A DNA stretch of 11,053 bases. Origin: Chromatiaceae bacterium (GTDB taxonomy: Bacteria > Pseudomonadota > Gammaproteobacteria > Chromatiales > Chromatiaceae). This document shows positions 1-5,196 of this stretch, piece by piece (the stretch's first letter is position 1; every line of letters begins with the position of its first letter). Made by a program: the position numbers and the translations under genes. The stretch lies in contig DTXR01000406.1 in the NCBI GenBank assembly GCA_012962365.1, positions 1 to 11,053 on the forward strand, given 5' to 3'. Under the pieces are notes generated by a model. It was not told the DNA's origin, ran no database searches, and saw only the letters and a program-made list of their open reading frames with translations.

Positions 1-2
1 AC

Positions 3-872
3 ACCATGGAAGTGCTGGCCAGGGTCGATCTGCTCCCCGGCGCCCTGCGCACCATCGTACAACGGGAGCGAGGCTGTCTTGCCTGGGGCGGCACCGCCAG
101 ACTGGCACCAGTGGACGATATTCTGATCGCCGTAGAGCGCCCACTTTCCATGGACTCACCCGGCCAGATGGTCGCATCCATCCTTTCCAAGAAAGTGGCC
201 GCCGGCTCCACCAACTTGTTGATCGACATTCCCCTGGGCCCAACAGCCAAGGTTCGGAGCCACCGGGAAGCACTGCGTCTTCGCAAACTGTTCGAGTATG
301 TCGGCGATCGTATCGGCTTGGAACTGGAGGGCGTCATCACGGATGGAACTCAGCCCATCGGCCGGGGGATCGGGCCGGTTCTCGAAACCAGGGACGTCAT
401 GCAGGTGCTGGAGTGTAAGCCAAACGCGCCTCTGGATCTGCGGGAAAAGGCATTGCAACTGGCTGGGCGCATGCTGGAATTCGATGCCGATGTGCGAGGC
501 GGAGAAGGCTACCATATTGCCCGTGACATTCTCGACTCCGGCAGAGCACTAACCAAAATGGAAGCCATTATCAGAGCCCAAGGAAAGAATCCCAAGCCGC
601 CGTCACTGGGACGTCTGCATCACGCCATCACGGCAGAAGAATCAGGAAAGATCACTGCCATCGACAATCTGCAGCTGGCCTCCATCGCCCGGCTGGCCGG
701 CGCCCCCCTGGACAAAGGCGCCGGCGTTGACCTGCATAAAAAAACCGGCGACTATGTCGAAGCTGGCGAGCCCCTGTACACTGTTTATGCAGCCTTTCCC
801 GCGAACTACGAGTTTGCTCTGGAGGCAACGCGGCAAGACACCGGCTACGCGGTGGAAGCTTCCGATGAATGA
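3..872 (+). CDS. Thymidine/AMP phosphorylase family protein, C-terminal part (5' end outside window)
   Basis: This is the C-terminal portion of a pyrimidine-nucleoside-phosphorylase-type enzyme, which cleaves a nucleoside or nucleotide with phosphate to a free base and a phosphorylated (deoxy)ribose. The frame is open to the left edge. The visible start, [10 protein letters not shown], matches the end of the conserved TxDxxE signature of the family, so roughly the first 200 of about 500 residues lie outside. Visible landmarks are [14 protein letters not shown] in the central part and a C-terminal barrel-sandwich domain ([20 protein letters not shown], then [19 protein letters not shown]). The overall pattern resembles the long archaeal-type subfamily, whose characterised archaeal members are AMP phosphorylases making ribose 1,5-bisphosphate. 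Bacterial members are usually labelled thymidine phosphorylase, and the substrate cannot be settled here. The stop overlaps the next gene by 8 bp, so the two are probably translationally coupled. Confidence 0.88.
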   Translation, partial: TMEVLARVDLLPGALRTIVQRERGCLAWGGTARLAPVDDILIAVERPLSMDSPGQMVASILSKKVAAGSTNLLIDIPLGPTAKVRSHREALRLRKLFEYVGDRIGLELEGVITDGTQPIGRGIGPVLETRDVMQVLECKPNAPLDLREKALQLAGRMLEFDADVRGGEGYHIARDILDSGRALTKMEAIIRAQGKNPKPPSLGRLHHAITAEESGKITAIDNLQLASIARLAGAPLDKGAGVDLHKKTGDYVEAGEPLYTVYAAFPANYEFALEATRQDTGYAVEASDE

Positions 873-1755
873 CGACTGCCATGTTCTTGCCTTCGTGGAA
901 TACCTGACCCAGGCCCAACGCCTGTCTCATGTCGTTGGCTGCCCATGCACAGCCATCGATTCACACCATTTCCCCGATGGCGAGAGCCGCCTTCGTTTAC
1001 CGGCAAATCTGCCGGAAACCGTGATCATCTGTCGCAGTCTCAACGATCCCAACGAAAAACTCGTCGAGCTCATCCTCGCTGCGGCACATCTACGAAATCA
1101 AGGCGTCCACCGGCTGATTCTGGTTTCACCCTATCTGTGCTATATGCGCCAGGACAAGGCCTTTCATCCAGGGGAAGTGGTCAGCCAGCGCATTATCGGC
1201 AAGCTGCTGGCGGACTATCTCGATGGCGTCATTACCGTGGACGCCCACCTGCACCGGGTTCACCACCTGCACGACGCCCTGCCCATGGAATTCGCCATCA
1301 ACCTCACGGCCACTCATCCCATGGCACAATTTCTGGAGCAGCAGAATCTGCAGCCGATGCTTGTCGGGCCGGATGGCGAATCTGAGCAATGGGTAGCCAG
1401 TATTGCCAGACACGAAGGTCTCGACTACTGCATTGCGCAAAAGCAACGACTGGGTGATCGCCAAGTAACCGTCAGCCTGCCTGACTGTGATTTCAGCGGC
1501 ATGGATATCGTACTGGTGGATGATGTTGCAAGCACGGGACGGACCCTGGAGGATGCGGCCAGACAATTGCAGTCGGCTTCACCTGCATCCCTGTCTGTGA
1601 TGGTGACGCACGCCCTGTTTCTGGATGATGCGGTACAGCGACTTCATGCCGTTGGGGTGAAGAACATCTGGAGCTGTGACAGCATCCCTCATCCCAGCAA
1701 CCGCATCCATCTCGACCGGCTACTCGGTGAAGCACTGCTGAACATGCTTTCCTGA
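865..1755 (+). CDS. Ribose-phosphate pyrophosphokinase (PRPP synthetase) homologue, class III/archaeal type
   Basis: The predicted protein (296 aa) resembles PRPP synthetases, which transfer pyrophosphate from ATP to ribose 5-phosphate. ATG at 865 is chosen because homology starts at [10 protein letters not shown] and the codon sits in the overlap ATGAATGA with the upstream stop. The in-frame ATG at 727 would bury 138 bp in the phosphorylase gene. Motifs are FPDGE (~36-40), [12 protein letters not shown] (~93-104, the ATP-loop region), VDAHLHR (~125-131) and the PRPP-binding loop [10 protein letters not shown] (218-227). YxRQxKxxxxGE, and DR.V...P..D..G before the PRPP loop, recall the Methanocaldococcus class III enzyme more than bacterial class I. 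One oddity is that the usual SPDxGG motif reads GPDGESEQW (168-176). It may therefore be a diverged paralogue rather than the housekeeping Prs. It presumably works with the phosphorylase encoded just upstream. Confidence 0.87.
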   Translation: MNDDCHVLAFVEYLTQAQRLSHVVGCPCTAIDSHHFPDGESRLRLPANLPETVIICRSLNDPNEKLVELILAAAHLRNQGVHRLILVSPYLCYMRQDKAFHPGEVVSQRIIGKLLADYLDGVITVDAHLHRVHHLHDALPMEFAINLTATHPMAQFLEQQNLQPMLVGPDGESEQWVASIARHEGLDYCIAQKQRLGDRQVTVSLPDCDFSGMDIVLVDDVASTGRTLEDAARQLQSASPASLSVMVTHALFLDDAVQRLHAVGVKNIWSCDSIPHPSNRIHLDRLLGEALLNMLS

Positions 1756-1776
1756 CGGAATGACTATTCGCTCAGG
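1751..1776. terminator. Imperfect hairpin between convergent genes (weak terminator candidate)
   Basis: CCTGA (1751-1755, containing the stop codon of the PRPP-synthetase gene) pairs with TCAGG (1772-1776). GAAT and ATTC pair inside it, around a GACT loop, with a 2x2 internal mismatch. It lies in the 29-bp gap between two convergent genes. No T-tract follows on either strand, so an intrinsic terminator is uncertain. Confidence 0.25.
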
Positions 1777-1784
1777 ATTCAGGT

Positions 1785-2297
1785 TCAAGGCACTTCTTTC
1801 AGCGCACGCACCTTTTTCATGAGGTCCGGGGCATCCCATTCACGCCCGCCAACGGCTCGATAGACCTTGCGACCCCATTGATCCACGATAAACGTTGTCG
1901 GCAATCCCTTGACCTTCCAGGCTTCGCTCACACTGGATTCCGTGTCCAGAAGCAATGGAAATTCCACCGGATAGCTGGCGGTAAATTCAAAAATGGCATC
2001 TTCATCTTCTCCTACATCGATGGCCAGCATCATGATGCCTTCTTCCCGCAACTGCTCCCAGGCTCGCTGCATGGAGGGCATTTCAGCACGACAGGGCGGG
2101 CACCAGGTCGCCCAGAAGTTCACGATGATCACCTGACCCTTGTAATCAGCGAGGCGGTGCAGATTACCCTCCGCATCCTTGAGTTCAAATGCCGGTGCAA
2201 TGGGCTTGTCAGGGAGCGCTGTAAGCCCCTTCCCGGTTGCACGAGCGGTGCCTGTAAGTAGCAGGGCAAACAGAATGGCAATAATAGCTTTATACAT
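1785..2297 (-). CDS. TlpA/ResA-like periplasmic thiol-disulfide oxidoreductase
   Basis: The 170-residue protein has an N-terminal signal peptide (hydrophobic residues 4-16, likely cleavage after ARA at 20) and a thioredoxin fold of the AhpC/TSA-TlpA type. The active site is WCPPC (W65, C66, C69), and the cis-proline loop is GLPTTF (P133). Length and motif fit exported TlpA/ResA/CcmG-like thioredoxins, which usually reduce disulfides in particular periplasmic partners such as apocytochromes or copper-site proteins. The partner is not visible in the sequence. It is the last gene of a three-gene operon. A good Shine-Dalgarno (AGAGG) overlaps the stop codon of the upstream gene, whose product carries just two cysteines and is an obvious candidate client (inference). 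The assignment to a thioredoxin-like exported reductase is firm, but the specific role is not known. Confidence 0.93.
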   Translation of the reverse strand: MYKAIIAILFALLLTGTARATGKGLTALPDKPIAPAFELKDAEGNLHRLADYKGQVIIVNFWATWCPPCRAEMPSMQRAWEQLREEGIMMLAIDVGEDEDAIFEFTASYPVEFPLLLDTESSVSEAWKVKGLPTTFIVDQWGRKVYRAVGGREWDAPDLMKKVRALKEVP

Positions 2298-2310
2298 GAA
2301 CAGCCTCTAG
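2298..2310 (-). promoter_or_regulatory. Ribosome binding site of the TlpA-like gene overlapping the upstream stop codon
   Basis: Read on the minus strand, CTAGAGGCTGTTC precedes the ATG at 2297. The TAG at 2309-2307 ends the upstream gene and also begins the AGAGG Shine-Dalgarno, with about 7 nt to the start codon. This arrangement favours translational coupling of the two genes. Confidence 0.7.
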
Positions 2311-2873
2311 TTGAGTTTTTCCGGCGCACATTGCAAACCGGGCATGATGTCTTCGACAGGTTTACCGCCGAGCCGTAGTTTCAGATGAAGATCGAATTTT
2401 GTACCCGGCGGCAATCCGTATACCGTCATTCCCCAATTGTAGTCACCCGGCTCAAAATGCTGTCTGGTGGGCATAAGCGACCAATTCAGGGCAATACGCG
2501 CTGCCTTTGGGATCTCAAGGCTCTTCAGCTTGTCTTTCCAGTATTCTCTGACGAATAGGCGGCTTTCATTGCCCTTCTGCGTCACCTTCCAGGCAGTGAG
2601 GTCGAAGTCCAGAGGCAATTTCCCGTCATTACGAAACATGGAGCCGAAAAAGCAGGAAGTGGCGATCCCGTCCGCTACTGCAGCAGGGAAGCTCCGCCCC
2701 TGCAGGTAGGCACGCGTCTGATCGGGCAATCGCTGTACCAGACGCAGAGAAACACCGTCGTGATTCCACTGCCAGGTGCGCAATCCCGTCTTCTCTCCCA
2801 CTTCCACCGTGACAGAGGCCATCCCCACCTTCAGGAAAAGGAGCGAAAGCAGGAAACTCATTGTCAAACGCAT
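2307..2873 (-). CDS. Exported protein of unknown function with two cysteines
   Basis: The function is not recognised. The 188-residue product starts MRLTMSFLLSLLFLKVGMAS, a typical signal peptide with cleavage probably after A19, so it should be periplasmic. The mature part is rich in beta-prone and aromatic segments. It has only two cysteines, C74 (in ATSCFFGSMFRND) and C182 (near the C-terminus, GLQCAPEK), which could form one disulfide. Other striking blocks are LVQRLPDQTRAYLQGR (~45-60), ARIALNWSLMPTRQ (~125-138) and PGDYNWGMTVYGLPPG (~142-157). These read like conserved motifs of an undescribed family. The ATG at 2873 is chosen because it follows the regulator's stop by one base (TGATATG) and starts the signal peptide; GTG at 2882 is an alternative. 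It sits between an ArsR-rhodanese regulator and a TlpA-like thioredoxin, which suggests a client or partner role in periplasmic redox chemistry (inference). Confidence 0.85.
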   Translation of the reverse strand: MRLTMSFLLSLLFLKVGMASVTVEVGEKTGLRTWQWNHDGVSLRLVQRLPDQTRAYLQGRSFPAAVADGIATSCFFGSMFRNDGKLPLDFDLTAWKVTQKGNESRLFVREYWKDKLKSLEIPKAARIALNWSLMPTRQHFEPGDYNWGMTVYGLPPGTKFDLHLKLRLGGKPVEDIMPGLQCAPEKLN

Positions 2874-2874
2874 A

Positions 2875-3546
2875 TCAGCCACGTTTCACAGTATCCACAG
2901 GATGTCCTTCCAGACGCCATTCCGGCAACCCGCCATCCAGGCGACTGGCTCTCAAGCCCTTGTTTCTCAACAGGGCGACGGCGTCGAAGGCAAGAACACA
3001 ATGGGGGCCGCGGCAATAGGCGACAACTTCCTGGTCTGCATCGAACTCATGCAGGCGGGATTCCAGCTCAACCAGGGGCACGTTGATGGCGCCCGGCACG
3101 TGACCCGCCTCGTACTCCTCCGCCGGACGTACATCCAGCACTGTCACCAGCCCTTCCCTCGCCCTTTTCAGCAATTCCTCGGCCGGCAGGGACTCCAGAT
3201 TGTCCTTGACCGTGAGATAGCTCTGAATCAGTTGTTGCACATCGGCCAGATGCCTTTCTGCCACTTCACGCAATGCATTGAACAGGGGGGGCACATCTTC
3301 GCCACTGACGCGATAGATGACTTTCTGCCCTGCCTTGCGCGAGCTGACCAGTCCGGCTTGCCGCAATTGCTGGAGATGCTGGGACGTGTTGGCAACGCTC
3401 AAACCTGAGAGCTTCGCCAGGGTATCCACGCTGCGTTCACTTTGTGCGAGAAACTCCAGCAACTCAAGGCGATGACCGTTGCTCAAGGCTTTGGCAACTC
3501 GGGCAAACTGGGAAAAAAGCTCTTTCTTGAAATTGCCCATAGACAT
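2875..3546 (-). CDS. ArsR-family transcriptional regulator fused to a rhodanese domain
   Basis: The 223-residue protein joins an ArsR/SmtB-type winged-helix DNA-binding domain (~10-95) to a rhodanese domain (~115-222). The recognition-helix region is TLAKLSGLSVANTSQHLQQL (42-61), followed by a wing around SSRKAGQKVIYRV. The rhodanese part has DVRPAEEYEAGHVPGAINVP (138-157) and the active-site loop YCRGPHC, with C178 as presumed persulfide-accepting cysteine and C183 as a second thiol. No cysteine lies in the DNA-binding domain, so the classical ArsR metal site is absent. Sensing probably goes through rhodanese cysteine chemistry such as a persulfide or disulfide (inference). MSM at the N-terminus leaves the start ambiguous between 3546 and 3540. 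It is the first gene of a three-gene operon, and a palindrome lies over its probable -10 box, consistent with autorepression. Confidence 0.93.
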   Translation of the reverse strand: MSMGNFKKELFSQFARVAKALSNGHRLELLEFLAQSERSVDTLAKLSGLSVANTSQHLQQLRQAGLVSSRKAGQKVIYRVSGEDVPPLFNALREVAERHLADVQQLIQSYLTVKDNLESLPAEELLKRAREGLVTVLDVRPAEEYEAGHVPGAINVPLVELESRLHEFDADQEVVAYCRGPHCVLAFDAVALLRNKGLRASRLDGGLPEWRLEGHPVDTVKRG

Positions 3547-3567
3547 CTGCTCTATTGTTCGTTAGAT

Positions 3568-3604
3568 TTATTGAATAATACACACAAGCACAATCACCAC
3601 TCAA
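3568..3604 (-). promoter_or_regulatory. Predicted sigma70 promoter with overlapping palindromic operator for the ArsR-rhodanese operon
   Basis: On the minus strand a -35 TTGAGT (3604-3599) and a -10 TATTAT (3580-3575) are separated by 18 bp, about 30 bp upstream of the ATG. The perfect palindrome TTATTGAATAA (3568-3578, 5+5 arms around one base) overlaps the -10. That is a typical position for an ArsR-family operator. The same 97-bp gap also holds the upstream region of the plus-strand gene at 3644. No convincing plus-strand promoter was found. The assignment rests on pattern alone. Confidence 0.5.
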
Positions 3605-3643
3605 TCCCTACTTTTTTATCGCCTCGCTCCGGTCAATCTTTCA

Positions 3644-4030
3644 ATGAGCCCAAAAATGCACCTGCTGTTCGTCTACAACGCCGATTCCGGTGCATTCAAT
3701 GTCCTGGCTGACATGGGACATAAGCTGTTTTCACCCGACACCTATTCCTGCGCATTGTGTGCCATCACCCACGGTGTTTTCCGGGAAAAAGCCCAGTGGC
3801 GTTCATTTGTGGCATCCTTGCCCCTTGAATGCGACTTTCTCCACAGGGACGAATTTCTGAAGCGGTATCCCGGGCAAAAAGATGCCCTTCCTGCTGTCTA
3901 TTTGACCAAAGGAGAACAGATTGTTTCCTGTCTCTCCGCCAGTCAGTTAGAATCCTGCCATGACTTGCGGGATCTGCAGGAATTGCTGTCAAGTCACTGC
4001 ATCAACCAACCAAAGGAAATTTCCCTATGA
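3644..4030 (+). CDS. Small conserved-looking protein of unknown function with a CxxC motif
   Basis: The function is not recognised. The 128-residue product lacks a signal peptide and appears cytosolic. It begins MHLLFVYNADSGAFNVLADM (from residue 5) and continues with GHKLFSPDTYSCALCAITHG, giving a CxxC pair at C36/C39. Further cysteines are C63, C96, C105 and C119, a high count for a protein this small. A later LHRDEF (67-71 region) and ALPAVYLTKG (81-90) also look like conserved blocks. The CxxC and the proline in ALPAVYL could suggest a thioredoxin-like or metal-binding fold, but no diagnostic signature is present. ATG at 3644 and ATG at 3656 are both possible starts, and neither has a strong Shine-Dalgarno. 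The stop overlaps the ATG of the next gene (ATGA), so the two are coupled. It is divergent from the ArsR-rhodanese operon and may share its control. Confidence 0.82.
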   Translation: MSPKMHLLFVYNADSGAFNVLADMGHKLFSPDTYSCALCAITHGVFREKAQWRSFVASLPLECDFLHRDEFLKRYPGQKDALPAVYLTKGEQIVSCLSASQLESCHDLRDLQELLSSHCINQPKEISL

Positions 4031-4911
4031 AATGGCTACCCCTCTTGCTCTTCTTATTCTTCGACCAAATTCAGGCCAGTGAAGTTTCCTTCAAACACAA
4101 TGGGGTGGGATTGCGCGCCAATCTGGAAAAGGCCGAAAAATGGCCGGAGGGTCCTGTCGTACTCATGACCCATGGCACACTGGGTCACAATCAGATGGAG
4201 ATCATCTCAACCCTGCAAGATCTGTTTAAGGACAATGACATCAGCAGCTTGGCGATCAACCTGAGTCTGGGAGTGAACAACCGCAAGAGCGCCATGTACG
4301 ACTGTCCTGTCACCCATACGCACAAACACACAGACGCGATAAAGGAAATCTCCGCCTGGGTCGAGTGGCTGAAATTCGAAGAAGTAAAGGATGTCATTCT
4401 GCTGGGCCATTCCCGCGGGGGAAACCAGACCGCCTGGTATGCGGCAGAGGAAATAGACCCAGTCGTACGCAAGGTTATTTTGATCGCTCCCCAGGTATGG
4501 TCTGCCGATTATGCCGACAAAGCTTACGAAAAGCGCTATGGAAAGCCACTGAAACCCATTCTGGACAAGGCACTCGCGCTGGTAAAAGCCGGTAAGGGGG
4601 CGCAGGCAATGGAACACACGGATTTCATCTATTGCAAGGACACTTCGGTCACTGCGGAAGCCTTCGTCAACTATTACCAGCCGGATGAACGAATGGACAC
4701 ACCTCATTTGATCGGAAAAATCAAACAGCCCGTGCTGCTTTTTGTCGGCACCGAAGACAAGGTGGTCAAAGGGCTGCAGAAAAAACTGGAAAAACTACCC
4801 CAGGCCGGAAAACTGACGGTGGAAGTCATGGATGGCGCCGATCACTTCTTTCGCGACCTGTATGCTGAAGACCTCGCCGACCGCGCTGTGGAATTTATCC
4901 AAGAACAATAG
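4027..4911 (+). CDS. Exported alpha/beta-hydrolase-fold protein
   Basis: The 294-residue protein carries an N-terminal signal peptide (hydrophobic residues 4-12, likely cleavage after QIQA at 17) and an alpha/beta hydrolase fold. The predicted catalytic triad is S129 in the nucleophile elbow GHSRGG (127-132), D244 in GTEDKVV and H273 in DGADHFF. HGTLG (49-53) is the expected oxyanion-hole segment. A His-rich stretch, THTHKHTD (~96-103), follows DCP with C93, and another cysteine is C203, so one disulfide is possible. This points to a periplasmic esterase, lipase or peptidase, but the substrate cannot be read from the sequence. The start overlaps the preceding stop as ATGA, with AAAGGAAA 7-14 bases upstream as ribosome binding site. 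A terminator follows. No specific family name is assigned. Confidence 0.9.
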   Translation: MKWLPLLLFLFFDQIQASEVSFKHNGVGLRANLEKAEKWPEGPVVLMTHGTLGHNQMEIISTLQDLFKDNDISSLAINLSLGVNNRKSAMYDCPVTHTHKHTDAIKEISAWVEWLKFEEVKDVILLGHSRGGNQTAWYAAEEIDPVVRKVILIAPQVWSADYADKAYEKRYGKPLKPILDKALALVKAGKGAQAMEHTDFIYCKDTSVTAEAFVNYYQPDERMDTPHLIGKIKQPVLLFVGTEDKVVKGLQKKLEKLPQAGKLTVEVMDGADHFFRDLYAEDLADRAVEFIQEQ

Positions 4912-4914
4912 CTG

Positions 4915-4936
4915 CTGGCAGGGCAACCCCTGCCAG
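4915..4936. repeat. Stem-loop just after the hydrolase gene
   Basis: CTGGCAGGG (4915-4923) is complementary to CCCTGCCAG (4928-4936) around a CAAC loop, a perfect 9-bp GC-rich stem starting 4 nt past the stop codon. No T-tract follows. It may protect the 3' end or assist the terminator immediately downstream rather than terminate by itself. Confidence 0.55.
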
Positions 4937-4947
4937 TCAGGCACCTT

Positions 4948-4977
4948 CGCTGTAGCTCATTGAACTACAGTGTTTTT
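4948..4977 (+). terminator. Rho-independent terminator of the CxxC protein-hydrolase pair
   Basis: CGCTGTAG (4948-4955) pairs with CTACAGTG (4965-4972) as an 8-bp stem including one G-U, with a 9-nt loop. It is followed directly by TTTTT (4973-4977). The position, about 37 nt beyond the hydrolase stop codon, fits transcription ending here. Confidence 0.7.
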
Positions 4978-5196
4978 CCACGACCAATACGTTCAACAAA
5001 ATCGTGAACCCGATCTGATTTCCAATTCCGGCTTGTTTGTATTGGGAACCAACTCACAATCATCCTGTCTCTAGTTCCAACTTGCACACAATCGGGCCGC
5101 TTCAGGCCGTACACAATTATTTCCAGACTAATGATGCATTACCAGTAATGCAGCCTTACTTTGTCCCCGGTTCACGCCAAATAGCAGAGACAGCCT
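4978..5196. other. Intergenic control region upstream of the beta-helix gene
   Basis: This stretch separates the terminator from the secreted beta-helix gene. No convincing coding frame was seen; the short frame beginning at 5037 runs into the downstream gene and resembles nothing. A TTGCAC at 5082 could be a -35, but no well-spaced -10 accompanies it. The notable element is an inverted repeat at 5135-5152, listed separately. Confidence 0.5.
5135..5152. promoter_or_regulatory. Inverted repeat upstream of the beta-helix gene (possible operator)
   Basis: TGCATTA (5135-5141) and TAATGCA (5146-5152) form a perfect 7+7 inverted repeat around CCAG, 45 bp upstream of the ATG at 5197. The size and AT-rich dyad suit a dimeric regulator site, but it could also be a hairpin in the mRNA leader. 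No cognate regulator is identified. Confidence 0.4.

Noticed and set aside
727..864. N-terminal extension of the PRPP-synthetase-like frame starting at 727
   Set aside because: It lies wholly inside the phosphorylase coding region and has no family resemblance. The ATG at 865 starts the homologous part and makes a typical stop-start overlap.
2874..2882. GTG at 2882 as start of the exported two-cysteine protein
   Set aside because: It overlaps the regulator stop and adds three residues, one acidic, before the signal peptide. ATG at 2873 directly follows the stop. The GTG is not excluded, only less likely.
4915..4936. 9-bp stem as the terminator of the hydrolase transcript
   Set aside because: No T-run follows it. 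The hairpin 12 bp further on has a TTTTT tail and is the better terminator.
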